Notes under the pieces: generated by a model | Database searches by the model: none | Told to the model about the DNA's origin: nothing | What the model saw: only the letters and a program-made list of their open reading frames with translations | Shown: one piece after another, positions 51,471-62,524 of the stretch | Position numbering within the stretch: position 1 is the stretch's first letter | Layout: every line of letters begins with the position of its first letter | DNA from: Cryobacterium psychrophilum | GTDB taxonomy: Bacteria > Actinomycetota > Actinomycetes > Actinomycetales > Microbacteriaceae | Assembly (NCBI RefSeq): GCF_004365915.1 | Contig: NZ_SODI01000001.1 | Coordinates: forward strand, 2,976,001 to 3,040,000 | DNA: 64,000 nt | Reading direction: 5' to 3' | Program-made: the position numbers and the translations under genes

Positions 51471-53279
51471 ATGACCACGGAACCCTCTCCCGTGCCCCTG
51501 CCCGTACCCACCGCGCCGCTGACATCGGCTGAGCCGGAGATCCTGACGGGCTCAGGGGCCATCATTCGCACGCTCGAACTCCTCGGCGTGACCGACGTCT
51601 TCGGCATTCCCGGCGGCGCGGTCATTCCGCTCTACGACGAGCTGATGAGCCAGACCAAGATTCGCCACATCCTGGTGCGTCACGAGCAGGGTGCTGGCCA
51701 CGCCGCGCAGGGTTACGCCTCGTCGACCGGTCGTGTCGGTGTCGCCATCGCCACCTCGGGCCCCGGGGCGACGAACCTCGTCACCGCGATCGCCGACGCC
51801 TATATGGACTCGGTGCCGATCCTCTGCATCACCGGCCAGGTCTTCTCCACGTCGATGGGAACGGATGCCTTCCAGGAGGCCGACATCGTGGGAATCACGA
51901 TGCCGATCACCAAGCATTCCTTCCTTGCTCGCACTGCGGAGGAGATTCCCGCGGCGATTGCGGCGGCCTACCACATCGCATCCACCGGGCGTCCCGGCCC
52001 CGTGCTCGTGGACATCACCAAGGATGCCCAGCAGAACAAGGCGCCGTTCATCTGGCCGCCCAAGCTGGATCTTCCCGGATACCGCCCCATCATCAAGGCC
52101 CACGGCAAGCAGGTGCAGGCGGCCGCAGCGCTGCTCGCAGCGGCCACCAAGCCCGTTCTCTACGTGGGTGGCGGAGTCATCCGTGCGCACGCCTCGGCCG
52201 AACTGCTGGCCCTGGCCGAAACGACCGGTGCCCCCGTGGTTACGACGCTCATGGCCCGCGGAGCATTCCCCGACTCGCACCAGCAGCACCTCGGTATGCC
52301 TGGCATGCACGGGACCGTTCCCGCCGTGCTCGCCCTGCAGGAGGCGGACCTGATCATCTCGCTCGGTGCGCGCTTCGACGACCGCGTGACGGGCAAGATT
52401 TCGGAGTTCGCGCCCAACGCGAAAATCGTCCACGTTGACGTTGACCCGGCGGAGATCTCCAAGATCCGCACGGCCGACGTGCCCATCGTCGGCGATGCCA
52501 AGGACGTCATCGCCGACCTGACCGTTGCCTTCAGGGAGGCAGCGGCGGGAACCGAGCGCAACACAAACGAATGGTGGACGTACCTCAACGGCCTGCGGGA
52601 GGAATTCCCGCTGGGCTATTCGGAGCCCGCTGACGGCCTGCTCGCGCCGCAGTTCGTCATCAAGCGCATCGGGGAGCTGACCGGCCCGGAGGCCGTTTAC
52701 GCCGCCGGAGTGGGACAGCACCAGATGTGGGCCGCCCAGTACATCAAGTACGAGCGCCCCAACTCCTGGCTGAACTCGGGGGGAGCCGGCACCATGGGCT
52801 ACTCGGTACCGGCCGCGATGGGCGCCAAGGTCGCCAACCCCGACCGCGTTGTCTGGTCGATTGACGGTGACGGATGCTTCCAGATGACAAATCAGGAGCT
52901 CGCCACCTGCACGATCAACCAGATCCCGATCAAGGTTGCGATCATCAACAACTCCTCGCTCGGAATGGTGCGCCAGTGGCAGTCACTCTTCTACGACGGA
53001 CGGCACTCCTTTACCGACCTCAATACGGGTCACGGCACCGCGATGGTGCCCGACTTCGTGAAGCTGGCGGAGGCGTATGGTGCCCTGGGCATCCGCGTCA
53101 CGAGCGCCGACCAGGTGGACGACGCGATCAAGCTCGCCCTCGCCACCAACGATCGCCCCGTCGTCATTGACTTCGTGGTGAGCCGGGACTCGATGGTCTG
53201 GCCCATGGTGCCACAGGGCGTCAGCAACAGCTACGTTCAGTACGCCAAAGAGCACGCACCGACCTGGGGAGACGAATAA
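51471..53279 (+). CDS. ilvB: Acetolactate synthase, large (catalytic) subunit
   Basis: 602 residues. Thiamine diphosphate enzyme joining two pyruvates, or pyruvate and 2-ketobutyrate. Pyrimidine domain [18 protein letters not shown] and [20 protein letters not shown] (catalytic Glu), central FAD/Rossmann-like region, and TPP motif [20 protein letters not shown] with [15 protein letters not shown] at 51471, 42 bp after ilvD. The start of ilvN follows 1 bp after its stop, so the subunits are co-translated. Confidence 0.95.
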   Translation: MTTEPSPVPLPVPTAPLTSAEPEILTGSGAIIRTLELLGVTDVFGIPGGAVIPLYDELMSQTKIRHILVRHEQGAGHAAQGYASSTGRVGVAIATSGPGATNLVTAIADAYMDSVPILCITGQVFSTSMGTDAFQEADIVGITMPITKHSFLARTAEEIPAAIAAAYHIASTGRPGPVLVDITKDAQQNKAPFIWPPKLDLPGYRPIIKAHGKQVQAAAALLAAATKPVLYVGGGVIRAHASAELLALAETTGAPVVTTLMARGAFPDSHQQHLGMPGMHGTVPAVLALQEADLIISLGARFDDRVTGKISEFAPNAKIVHVDVDPAEISKIRTADVPIVGDAKDVIADLTVAFREAAAGTERNTNEWWTYLNGLREEFPLGYSEPADGLLAPQFVIKRIGELTGPEAVYAAGVGQHQMWAAQYIKYERPNSWLNSGGAGTMGYSVPAAMGAKVANPDRVVWSIDGDGCFQMTNQELATCTINQIPIKVAIINNSSLGMVRQWQSLFYDGRHSFTDLNTGHGTAMVPDFVKLAEAYGALGIRVTSADQVDDAIKLALATNDRPVVIDFVVSRDSMVWPMVPQGVSNSYVQYAKEHAPTWGDE

Positions 53280-53280
53280 T

Positions 53281-53790
53281 ATGACGACTCACATTCTCAG
53301 TCTGCTGGTTGAAGACAAACCCGGACTGCTCACGCGTGTCGCCGGGCTGTTCGCCCGGCGCGGGTTCAACATCGAGAGCCTTGCCGTGGGGCACAGCGAG
53401 ATCAAGGGCCTCTCCCGCATCACGATCGCCGTGGATGTCGAAGGCGTGCCGCTTGAGCAGGTCACCAAGCAGCTCAACAAGCTCATCAACGTGATCAAGA
53501 TCGTGGAACTCGACTCTTCCCAGTCGGTCCAGCGCGAACATCTGCTCATCAAGGTGCGTGTTGACAATGTCACCCGTTCCCAGGTGCTCGAGGCCGTCGC
53601 GCTTTTCCGCGCCCGCGTCGTCGATGTTTCCACGGATGCCGTCGTGATCGAGGTCACCGGCGACACCGGCAAGACCCAGGCTTTGCTTCGAGTGCTCGAA
53701 CCCTACGGAATTCGGGAGCTTGCCCAGTCGGGACTGCTCGCGATCGGCCGCGGTTCCAAGTCGATCACCGAACGAGTCTTCAAAAACTAG
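53281..53790 (+). CDS. ilvN: Acetolactate synthase, small (regulatory) subunit
   Basis: 169 residues. N-terminal ACT domain (THILSLLVEDKPGLLTRVAG, FARRGFNIESLAVG) that binds valine for feedback inhibition, and C-terminal ALS_ss_C domain (VARRVVDVS-like region, TGDTGKTQALLRVLEPYGI, ELAQSGLLAIGRG). Activates and regulates IlvB. ATG at 53281, immediately after the ilvB stop. Confidence 0.95.
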   Translation: MTTHILSLLVEDKPGLLTRVAGLFARRGFNIESLAVGHSEIKGLSRITIAVDVEGVPLEQVTKQLNKLINVIKIVELDSSQSVQREHLLIKVRVDNVTRSQVLEAVALFRARVVDVSTDAVVIEVTGDTGKTQALLRVLEPYGIRELAQSGLLAIGRGSKSITERVFKN

Positions 53791-54900
<1,110 letters not shown>

Positions 54901-54932
54901 GCGACGCCTGGCAAGCGCACTCAGCACGTCAG

Positions 54933-54966
54933 CGACAGGGTCGGCCGTTCTCGGCCGGCCTTGTCG
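54933..54966. terminator. Hairpin after ilvC
   Basis: CGACAGGGTCGGCCG and CGGCCGGCCTTGTCG around a TTCT loop, two mismatches in a 15-bp stem, 33 bp after the ilvC stop. GC-rich without a long T run, as often seen in Actinobacteria. Confidence 0.6.
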
Positions 54967-55164
54967 TCGCGTTCGGCATGGTCCTGAACCTGAGCGCCCT
55001 TGACCCTGACAGGCGCGCGCCTGGCGGTCGAGTCGCTCGGATTTCTGGCCGGCTCGCCGGCGGTAGCCGTGGCACTGCACGGGTGCCGAACTTTCGGGGA
55101 ACTTTGGGTGAACAGACCCCGAAAGCGCGAAGGCGTCCGGACAGGCGCCCCCAGACTTGAGGGC

Positions 55165-56811
55165 ATGAGTCCTCTTAATCGACGTGATCTGCTGCGCTCC
55201 GCTGGCGTCCTCGCCTTCGCCGGGGTCGCCACCACGACGGGCCGCAGCGAGGCGGCCCAGGCCGCCTCACCAACGGGTGCCGCCGTTCCAGGCTTCCAGC
55301 ACGGCGTTGCATCGGGGGACCCGCTGCCGAGCAGCGTGCTGCTGTGGACGCGAGTCACCCCAACGACTGAAGCCGTGCCGGGGTCAGGGATCGGCCCCGA
55401 CGTCACCGTGAGGTGGGAGGTGGCCGAGGATTCGGGCTTCCTCCGGATGGCGGCCCGTGGATCCGTCCGGACCGGCTCCGCGCGCGACCACACGGTCAAG
55501 GTCGTGCCGGGCGGGCTGCGACCCGGCACCGCATACTGGTACCGCTTCATAGCGGCCGGCGCGACGTCGCCAACGGGACGCACGCGCACCGCACCGGCCG
55601 CCGGAGCCGCGGTGGATCGGCTGCGCATGGGTGTGGTGTCCTGCGCCAACTGGCAGGCCGGGTATTTCTCGGCGTACCGCTATCTCGCGGACCGCGGCGA
55701 CCTGGACGTCGTGCTGCACCTCGGCGACTACCTGTACGAGTACGCCCCCGGCGAGTATCAGGCCAGGGACATCGTCGTGCGACCGCATGATCCGGCCGTC
55801 GAGATGACCACGCTCTCGCACTACCGACGCCGCCACGCCCAATACAAGACTGACCTCGATCTGCAGGCACTGCACTCGGCGGTGCCGTTCGTGGTGACCT
55901 GGGACGATCACGAATTCGCCAACGATGCGTGGTCGGGCGGAGCGGAGAACCACACGGAGGGTGCCGAAGGCACCTGGTCGGCCCGCCGAGCGTGGTCCCA
56001 GCAGGCGTATGCGGAATGGATGCCGGTGCGGTTCGAACCGGCCGGGCATATCTACCGTCGCTTCGAGTACGGCTCCCTGGCCAGCATCTCCATGCTGGAC
56101 CTGCGCACCTACCGCAGCCAGCAGGCGTCGAGCGTCGTCGACCCAGCGATCGCCAGCCCGGCGCGTACCCTGACGGGTGACGCGCAGATGGCCTGGCTGC
56201 TCGACGGCTTCTCCTCGCAGAAGACACAGTGGAAACTGATCGGCAACCCGGTCATGATTACGCCCGTGCGATTCCCCTCCACGCTCAGTGCGCAGGAAAT
56301 CGGCGCGGTCGGGCAACTGCTCGGATCGACCACGATCGACGGCGTCCCCTACAACGTCGACCAGTGGGACGGCTATAGCGCAGACCGGAGCAGAGTTATC
56401 AGCCACCTGCGGGACAACGCGATCACGGATACGGTCTTCCTCACGGGGGACATCCACTCCGGTTGGGCGTGCGACGTTCCGGCTGATCCCCTGACCTACC
56501 CGTCCAATGGCGCCTCCGTGGCCGCGGAGCTGGTCTGCACATCCGTGACCAGTGACAATCTGGACGACATCCTGGGGACGCAGCCCCGCACCGCATCGGT
56601 CGCTGTGGAGGAGGCCTTCAAGGGGGCGAACCCACACGTGAAGCATCTGGACTTCGACTCGCACGGATTCTCGGTGCTCGAGGTCACACCGGGTGCCCTG
56701 CGAATGGACTGGTACGTGCTCTCTGAACGCACCAGCCGTGCGGCGACGAGCGCGCTGTCCGCGTCGTGGCAGGTTGCCGCGGGAACCCAGTCCGTGAGTC
56801 GGATCCTGTGA
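55165..56811 (+). CDS. phoD: Alkaline phosphatase D family protein, Tat-exported
   Basis: 548 residues. Twin-arginine signal NRRDLLRSAGVLAFAGVATT (residues 4-23) ending near AQA. N-terminal PhoD_N domain (GFQHGVASGDPLPSSVLLWT), then the metallophosphatase domain with LHLGDYLYEYAPGEYQ, VVTWDDHEFANDAWSGG and VFLTGDIHSGWA, which hold the Fe/Ca ligands. Secreted phosphodiesterase/phosphatase for phosphate scavenging. ATG at 55165 after TTGAGGGC; the longer frame from 55000 would bury the signal. Coupled to the next phosphatase by a GTGA overlap. Confidence 0.92.
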   Translation: MSPLNRRDLLRSAGVLAFAGVATTTGRSEAAQAASPTGAAVPGFQHGVASGDPLPSSVLLWTRVTPTTEAVPGSGIGPDVTVRWEVAEDSGFLRMAARGSVRTGSARDHTVKVVPGGLRPGTAYWYRFIAAGATSPTGRTRTAPAAGAAVDRLRMGVVSCANWQAGYFSAYRYLADRGDLDVVLHLGDYLYEYAPGEYQARDIVVRPHDPAVEMTTLSHYRRRHAQYKTDLDLQALHSAVPFVVTWDDHEFANDAWSGGAENHTEGAEGTWSARRAWSQQAYAEWMPVRFEPAGHIYRRFEYGSLASISMLDLRTYRSQQASSVVDPAIASPARTLTGDAQMAWLLDGFSSQKTQWKLIGNPVMITPVRFPSTLSAQEIGAVGQLLGSTTIDGVPYNVDQWDGYSADRSRVISHLRDNAITDTVFLTGDIHSGWACDVPADPLTYPSNGASVAAELVCTSVTSDNLDDILGTQPRTASVAVEEAFKGANPHVKHLDFDSHGFSVLEVTPGALRMDWYVLSERTSRAATSALSASWQVAAGTQSVSRIL

Positions 56812-58121
56812 ACGCCGCTTCGGGTGGCGGGGATGCCGGATTCCCGGTCTCCGACCGCCGCCAGTTTCTGACGCTGTTCGCGGCCGGCGGCGCCTCCGTC
56901 GTGCTCTCCGTCGCCGCCGGAAACGCCCTCCCAGCTTCCGCACGACCGGCCGTCACGTCAGCGCTGCCGACAGGCACACGGGTTTACGTGCTCGTCGTGG
57001 ACGGGTGCCGACCCGATGAGATCACGGCGGGCCTGACCCCCCGGCTGGCGGCCCTGCGCGCCGGCGGCACAAACTTCCCCGGAGCCCGCTCGCTGCCGAT
57101 CATGGAGACGATTCCCAACCACGTAATGATGATGACCGGGGTTCGACCGGATCGCTCCGGTGTGCCGGCCAATTCGATCTACGACCGAGCGGCGGCCGTC
57201 GTGCGGGACCTGGACCGACCGACCGACCTGCGCTTCCCGACGCTGCTCGACCGGCTCAGGGAGCAGGGCCTCACGACGGGATCGGTGCTGAGCAAGAGAT
57301 ATCTCTTCGGCATTTTCGGCGAGCGCGCGACCTATCGCTGGGAACCGTCCCCACTCGTTCCCCTCACGGAACACGCGCCCGACCCTGCCACTATGGATGT
57401 GCTGATCGCGATGGTCGACGGAGTGGATCCCGATTTCGTGTTCGCGAACCTCGGCGACGTCGACAGGGTGGGACACGTCGATGTCACCGGCACCACGGTG
57501 CAGGCCGCCCGGACCGCGGCGTTGAAGGCCACCGACAACCAGGTCGGTCGTTTCGTGGACCATCTCGTCGCCGCCGGCACATGGGAGAGCAGCGTGCTCA
57601 TCGTGCTCGCCGACCATTCGATGGACTGGTCCATCCCCTCGAACGTCATTTCCGTGGATCAGATCCTCTCCGCGCGGCCTGACCTGCGCGCGCACGTTGA
57701 GATCGCCCAGAACGGCGGGGCAGACCTGCTCTACTGGAGCGGGCAGTCCGCGGCCCGTGATGCCGGACTGGCCGAGGTTCGCGCGCTTGTGGCGGCGCAC
57801 CCGGGTGTGCTGTCGATCGCGAAACCGGCCGAGCTGCGGCTGGGCGGGGAAGCGGGTGACCTGGTGGCGTATTGCCGGGCCGGGTGGCGTTTCTCCGATC
57901 CGTACGTGGCGTCCAATCCCATTCCGGGCAACCACGGCCACCCGGCCACCGAGCCCATTCCGTTCTTCGTGGCCGGCGGCAGTCCGCGGGTGGCTACCGG
58001 GGTCTCCTCCGAGCCTGCCCGCACACTGGATGTCGCACCCACGGTGGGGGCGCTATTCGGGCTCAGGGCTCCCGCCGGCGGCTACGACGGTACGGCGCGG
58101 ACCGTAGCTTTCTCCGACTGA
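56808..58121 (+). CDS. Alkaline phosphatase superfamily / type I phosphodiesterase, exported
   Basis: 437 residues starting at GTG 56808 within the phoD stop. N-terminus has SDRRQFLTLFAAGGASVVLS, a Tat-like signal. Catalytic domain of the nucleotide pyrophosphatase/phosphodiesterase type: VLVVDGCRPDEITAGLTPRL, SLPIMETIPNHVMMMTGVRP (Thr nucleophile), DFVFANLGDVDRVGHVDVTG, LIVLADHSMDWS and NHGHPATEPIPFFVAGG hold the two-metal ligands. Works outside the cell on phosphodiesters; pairs with PhoD for phosphate release. Followed by a strong terminator. Confidence 0.9.
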   Translation: MNAASGGGDAGFPVSDRRQFLTLFAAGGASVVLSVAAGNALPASARPAVTSALPTGTRVYVLVVDGCRPDEITAGLTPRLAALRAGGTNFPGARSLPIMETIPNHVMMMTGVRPDRSGVPANSIYDRAAAVVRDLDRPTDLRFPTLLDRLREQGLTTGSVLSKRYLFGIFGERATYRWEPSPLVPLTEHAPDPATMDVLIAMVDGVDPDFVFANLGDVDRVGHVDVTGTTVQAARTAALKATDNQVGRFVDHLVAAGTWESSVLIVLADHSMDWSIPSNVISVDQILSARPDLRAHVEIAQNGGADLLYWSGQSAARDAGLAEVRALVAAHPGVLSIAKPAELRLGGEAGDLVAYCRAGWRFSDPYVASNPIPGNHGHPATEPIPFFVAGGSPRVATGVSSEPARTLDVAPTVGALFGLRAPAGGYDGTARTVAFSD

Positions 58122-58157
58122 AACGCTCGCCCGTAGTTCTTGTCGTCAGAGCGTGAC

Positions 58158-58197
58158 AGAGTGGGATCGGTCGAACACGACCGGTCCCACTCTTTTT
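58158..58197 (+). terminator. Rho-independent terminator
   Basis: AGAGTGGGATCGGTCG pairs with CGACCGGTCCCACTCT around AACA (one mismatch), followed by TTTTT at 58193-58197. Ends the phosphatase operon. Confidence 0.9.
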
Positions 58198-58215
58198 GTG
58201 AGCCACAGGAGCGGC

Positions 58216-58917
58216 ATGACCGTGACAGACCCGGGTTCTGGAACCGCCGAACAGCGCGGCGTGCGTTCGACGGGCCGAACCGCCGCGCGCATCGCAATGG
58301 TAGGTGTCGTCGTCTACGTGCTCGTCGACGTCGTGCTGCAGTTTCTTCCGCCACACTACAGCCCGATCAGCGAGGCAGAGAGCAATCTCGCGGTCGGCCC
58401 GTACGGCTGGATCATGAACCTGAACTTTGTGGGACGCATGATCACCTGCCTCGCCGCCGCGACGGCGCTTGCGACCCTCGGCGAGCGTGGAGTTCTGCGC
58501 CGGATCGGGCTCTGGCTCTTCGTTCTGGGCGGTGTCTGCTCCGGTATTCTCGCCTTCTTCCCCACGGACGTTCATGAGGCGGGTGCCCCGGGACTCACGA
58601 CGGAGACGTCCGTCGGCGCCGTTCACCTCGCTGTGGCCACCGTTGGTTTCGTGGCGGTACTGGTCGGAATCTGCGTCTTGACCGTGTGGCTGTCGACCAG
58701 CCCGGTGTTGCCGCGGGCACGCCTCGTCGCGCTTGTCTTCACCGGCGTGGGTGTGGCCGGCATCGTATTCCTGGCGCTGACCATCGCCGTGCTTCCTGAT
58801 CTGCTCGGGCTCGCCGAGCGCGTGTGCCTGCTGGGGATTCTCGGCTGGGTCTTTGGCGTGTCCCGTTCGATTGCGTCCAACGGCACGTCTACGCAGTCCG
58901 CGCGACCGGCGCGATAA
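58216..58917 (+). CDS. DUF998 membrane protein
   Basis: 233 residues with six to seven TM helices, DUF998 type: VVVYVLVDVVLQFLPPHYSP, then SEAESNLAVGPYGWIMNLNF, the LAFFPTD motif and further helices. Unknown function. ATG at 58216 with AGGAG 5 nt upstream; the long upstream frame runs through the terminator and is rejected. Confidence 0.85.
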   Translation: MTVTDPGSGTAEQRGVRSTGRTAARIAMVGVVVYVLVDVVLQFLPPHYSPISEAESNLAVGPYGWIMNLNFVGRMITCLAAATALATLGERGVLRRIGLWLFVLGGVCSGILAFFPTDVHEAGAPGLTTETSVGAVHLAVATVGFVAVLVGICVLTVWLSTSPVLPRARLVALVFTGVGVAGIVFLALTIAVLPDLLGLAERVCLLGILGWVFGVSRSIASNGTSTQSARPAR

Positions 58918-58952
58918 CGCCGCAGTAACGGGGCCGGGTGTTCACTGGCGCG

Positions 58953-59945
58953 ATGAGCACCAATTTCGGTCGCCGGGCATGCCTCCTGACGGTGGCGGCG
59001 GGTGCGGCACTGCTCGCGGCCTGCGCCGGAAGTCCCGCAGGCGCTCCCGCAGGCAGCACCACCGGTTCCTCGTCTGCTGATCCGGGTGCCGACAGCGCCG
59101 AACAGCTCCCCGGCCCGATCAGCCCCGACGATCCGGGAGCGGATGTGGCGGCGCCACCGAGCTGGCTGCCCATCGGCCCCGCAGGACCAGCGGATCCCGC
59201 TCCCGACATGTGGTATTCGCGGTTGCAGAACAAGGATTGTCCGGGGCTGGCCGACCTCAATCCGGACACCTCGCAGCTGTGGACGGCCGCGTTCACCCTG
59301 TGCGCCGCCGTCGTGAGCCAGGATGCGGGGGACTGGCAAGTGGGGGCGGAGCAGCTCGCGGCCGTGTCGCGCCCCGGACCGTCTGACTGCCTCGAACGCG
59401 CCACCTACGACACACTCACCGCGCTCGTCGCGTTCCGGACAACGCACCCGGGCACCCGGATCAACCCCGCATCGCCGCAGACACTCGCCTGCGCGCTCGA
59501 ACTGACCGGGTTGTCCACCCTCGGCGGCACCCAGACCGACACTGGCCCTGTCTGCACGAGCGGCGGCGCCAGCATCCGCCTGCTCGGCCGTCTCGTTTCG
59601 GTGACCACAGTCACCGTGGGGGCTCGAAGTGTTCCGGCCGAGCAGCAGGCCGAGAACACGGTGTTCTTCGTGGCCCCGCCAGCGGATGCTCCCGGCACCG
59701 TGTCCGTGACGGTCGGCGATGCCGCGGGCCGGTTTCCCGGTTCGGCGACACTTCAGTACACGAGCGACTCCGGTCTGGCCGTTGACGGGCCTTGCTCCTC
59801 CTCCGGAACCAGCCCGGACGCGCCCTCCAACCCAGACCAGCCCTCGGATACGAACATGAACACGGACCCACCGTCCAGCACGAACCCGGACCCGAGCTCG
59901 GACGCGCCCGTGGGTACGAGTACAAGCTCGGCGGGCTGGGGGTAG
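58953..59945 (+). CDS. Hypothetical lipoprotein with low-complexity C-terminus
   Basis: 330 residues. Signal peptide with lipobox LLAACAG (about residue 23), a Gly/Ser/Pro linker, a compact domain with several Cys residues (NKDCPGLADLNPDTSQLW, SDCLERATYDTLTALVAF, QTLACALELTG), and a Pro/Asp/Ser/Thr-rich tail from about residue 275. No family recognised. ATG at 58953 preferred over an in-frame GTG at 58938. It precedes a membrane protein gene by 8 bp and may be functionally tied to it. Confidence 0.75.
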   Translation: MSTNFGRRACLLTVAAGAALLAACAGSPAGAPAGSTTGSSSADPGADSAEQLPGPISPDDPGADVAAPPSWLPIGPAGPADPAPDMWYSRLQNKDCPGLADLNPDTSQLWTAAFTLCAAVVSQDAGDWQVGAEQLAAVSRPGPSDCLERATYDTLTALVAFRTTHPGTRINPASPQTLACALELTGLSTLGGTQTDTGPVCTSGGASIRLLGRLVSVTTVTVGARSVPAEQQAENTVFFVAPPADAPGTVSVTVGDAAGRFPGSATLQYTSDSGLAVDGPCSSSGTSPDAPSNPDQPSDTNMNTDPPSSTNPDPSSDAPVGTSTSSAGWG

Positions 59946-59953
59946 GCGGGGTG

Positions 59954-60946
59954 ATGCGCTTGAGGCGCGCACCCGCCAGGGTGATGCCGGGGCGGCCGCC
60001 CGCAAACGACCCCGGCCGGTTCGGCACGAACAGTCCAGGCCCGAGCGACCCTCACCCCGGCACTCCGGCGCCGCCGCCGACGTCGCCCGTTCCGACCGGA
60101 ACGTCGCCGAGCGTGCGGTCGCCGATCGCTCGCGCCATGGCTGTCGTGTTGGCCGTTGGGCCACCCGTCACCCTCATCACGGCCCTGCTGTTCTATTTCG
60201 GGTGGGCACGCGCCGACGCACAGGCCCGGATGATGGGACTCGATGTGAGTCTGTTCGGTTACACGGGCCAAGACTACATTTTGCGCAGCGTCACCTCACT
60301 CTTCCTGCCGCTCATTGGACTGCTGGTGGTGGCCATGGTGTCGGTGTCACTCGAACGGGCCCTGCACCGACGGGCGCATGACGGGCGCGGGAGCGCCGCC
60401 ATCGCCCGGGGAGCACTATTCGTGATCACGGCCGGTGGTCTGGGAGCAGCGGTCCTTGCGGTGGCGCTCGTCACGCTTCCGGGTAACACCCGCATCGTCG
60501 GTCCCTACGTGCTGGCCTCACTCGTGTGGATTGTCGCAGCGGCCGTGCGCCTGCGCCGCCACGCGCTCGGCGTGCTCACGGGGGAGCAGCAGCGCGTCGT
60601 GGACACGACCCTCGTGATCGCCCTGATCACCATGCTGCTCTTCTGGGGCACGACCGATTTCGCGCAGATCGTGGGGCGTGGCCTGGCCGCCAACTATGAG
60701 CGCTCGGTGCCGACCCTGCCGCACGCCAGCGTCTACAGCGAGGGCCGATTGTCGATCGACGTGCCCACGGTGACGGAGACCAACGTGGGCACGGCGGATG
60801 CCCCGTTGTACCGCTACTCCGGACTTAGGCTGCTCGTCGTGAGCGGCGGCCGATACTTCTTTCTGCACGATGGCTGGACCCTGAACGACGGAACCGTGGT
60901 GGTTCTGCCCGACAACACGAGTGTGCGGGTCGAATTCGGCAACTGA
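59954..60946 (+). CDS. Hypothetical membrane protein
   Basis: 330 residues. Pro/Gly-rich cytoplasmic N-terminus of about 65 residues, then about four TM helices (near 70-95, 115-135, 160-180, 190-210 and a short one near 225) and a beta-rich outer C-terminal part (LSIDVPTVTETNVGTADAPL, LLVVSGGRYFFLHDGW). No family recognised. ATG at 59954, overlapping GTG at 59951 also possible. Follows the lipoprotein gene closely. Confidence 0.72.
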   Translation: MRLRRAPARVMPGRPPANDPGRFGTNSPGPSDPHPGTPAPPPTSPVPTGTSPSVRSPIARAMAVVLAVGPPVTLITALLFYFGWARADAQARMMGLDVSLFGYTGQDYILRSVTSLFLPLIGLLVVAMVSVSLERALHRRAHDGRGSAAIARGALFVITAGGLGAAVLAVALVTLPGNTRIVGPYVLASLVWIVAAAVRLRRHALGVLTGEQQRVVDTTLVIALITMLLFWGTTDFAQIVGRGLAANYERSVPTLPHASVYSEGRLSIDVPTVTETNVGTADAPLYRYSGLRLLVVSGGRYFFLHDGWTLNDGTVVVLPDNTSVRVEFGN

Positions 60947-61022
60947 CCCGCCGCTTGCAGGAGTACGCAGCACAGGCACGTAGGGTGGAGCGGGTGTGCC
61001 AGAGCCGGCGCAGCACCTCACA

Positions 61023-61590
61023 ATGACCTCAGGACCCCAACACATGAGCTCCTCTGGTAACTCCGGCGTTGGCCTCGCCGTCGCCGATCCGGCCCTCGCC
61101 GACGGGCGTGGGAGCCGCCGACATGGTGGCCACCCTCGTGGCGGGTTCGCAGTACGGGTACGCGCTGTTGTGGGCGGTGGCGCTCGGCGTCATCCTGAAG
61201 ATCGTTCTCGTTGAGGGCGCCGGCCGCTTCACGCTCGCCACCGGCAAGACCATCTTCGAGGGCTGGCGCTCCCTCGGAAAATGGAGGACCTGGTACTTCG
61301 GTCCGTACATTATGCTCTGGGGCTTCGTCTATGGCGCCACGGCCATGTCGAGTGCCGCGCTTCCGCTCGTGGCTCTCTTTCCCGTGGTGCCGCTTCCCGT
61401 CTGGGCGGTCATCATGGGACTGGCCGGTCTCGCCATCACCCTGCTCGGCCAGCTCAACGGCAAACGCATCCCGGCGGAGTGGAAGAACACGCTGCCGACG
61501 AATATTGCGCTCGTCGTGTGCGCCCTGCTCTTCATCGTGCTCGGTGTGCAGCAGCTCGTGACCGCGCTGGAACCCGTCTTCGGCCGATAG
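61023..61590 (+). pseudogene. Decayed Nramp-family metal transporter
   Basis: From about 61069 the frame encodes the start of an Nramp-like transporter (GVGAADMVATLVAGSQYGYA, WAVALGVILKIVLVEGAGRF, TLATGKTIFEGWRSLGKW) to about the third helix, then passes directly to what looks like the C-terminal helices (NGKRIPAEWKN, TNIALVVCALLFIVLGVQQL). About 170 residues remain where 400 or more are usual. The probable start ATG at 61023 is in another frame (MTSGPQHMSSSGNSG), so a frameshift near 61080-61110 also seems present. Transport is not expected. Confidence 0.6.
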
Positions 61591-61628
61591 CGCCCTGCGC
61601 CAAACCCGTGGAGGGATATTCTGGAGGC

Positions 61629-62090
61629 ATGAATGCGAATCGGGACAATGACGCACTGAGCTGGGGCGGCGAGAACGACCCCACGCTCGAGCAAGGGACC
61701 GGCGCACTGCCCGACGGGTGGACCGTTCCGCGCGGCGCCGAGCCGGCGACGGCGGCGCCGACCCGCGCGGGTAAGACGCAGACGCCCGAGCAGGCGGATG
61801 CCGCGGGGTCGGTTGTTCTCGTTGTCCTCGGCATCCTCGCCGGTTTCTACCTGCTGTACACCGTTGGCTGGTTCATCGGCGCCTCCCGCATCGAGAACCC
61901 GCTCACGGGCGACCCGGTGAGCAGCTTCATGTTCACGCTCGGCGTCTGGCTGTCCGTGGCCGCACCGTTGCTCTGGTTTGCCGCAGCCTTCTGGCTCACC
62001 AGCGGGCACCCCCGGGCGCGCCTGGTGTGGCTCATCCTGGGCGTCATCGTGCTGGCACCCCTGCCGTTTATCTTTGGAGCGAGCGCATGA
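61629..62090 (+). CDS. Hypothetical small membrane protein
   Basis: 153 residues. Hydrophilic N-terminal 60 residues (DNDALSWGGENDPTLEQG), then three TM helices (VVLVVLGILAGFYLLYTVGW and two more). Unknown family. ATG at 61629 lies right after GGAGG, closer than usual. Its stop overlaps the next ATG by 4 nt, so it forms a pair with the following membrane protein. Confidence 0.72.
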   Translation: MNANRDNDALSWGGENDPTLEQGTGALPDGWTVPRGAEPATAAPTRAGKTQTPEQADAAGSVVLVVLGILAGFYLLYTVGWFIGASRIENPLTGDPVSSFMFTLGVWLSVAAPLLWFAAAFWLTSGHPRARLVWLILGVIVLAPLPFIFGASA

Positions 62091-62500
62091 CCGACCAGAC
62101 CGGCGACCGCACCGACAACAGCGAGCGGCCGCGCGCCGGTGCGGACACGACGACAACGACATCCGCTCCGACGCGCCGGCGCACCCCGCGCTGGCTCGGT
62201 CTCAGCCTCGCCATCATCTTCGGGCTGGTCTACGCCTACGACGTGTGGGAGGCGATCGGCAACATTGTGGGTGTCAGCCTCGCCGCCCAGAGCCTCGACA
62301 CGACCCTGAGTGGCTTCGGCTGGCTGGTGCTCGTGTGGGGCATCGCCATGCCCGTGGTGGTCTTCGCGCTGGCCTTCTGGATCGGCCGCCGGCGAACCGC
62401 CGTCATTCAAGCGCTGCTGTACCTGGCGGGACTGGCCGTCGTGGCCGCCCTCGCCCTCGACCTCTTCGTACTGTTCGGTGTCGGTCGCCTCATCGTCTAA
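62087..62500 (+). CDS. Hypothetical small membrane protein
   Basis: 137 residues. Thr/Arg-rich N-terminus, then three TM helices (LGLSLAIIFGLVYAYDVWEA, GWLVLVWGIAMPVVVFALAF, and one near the end). Unknown family. Starts in an ATGA overlap at 62087 with the preceding gene, suggesting the two proteins work together, possibly as a complex. Ends 24 bp before the convergent DoxX gene. Confidence 0.72.
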   Translation: MTDQTGDRTDNSERPRAGADTTTTTSAPTRRRTPRWLGLSLAIIFGLVYAYDVWEAIGNIVGVSLAAQSLDTTLSGFGWLVLVWGIAMPVVVFALAFWIGRRRTAVIQALLYLAGLAVVAALALDLFVLFGVGRLIV

Positions 62501-62524
62501 CGAGAGGCGCATCGATTCGTCGGA

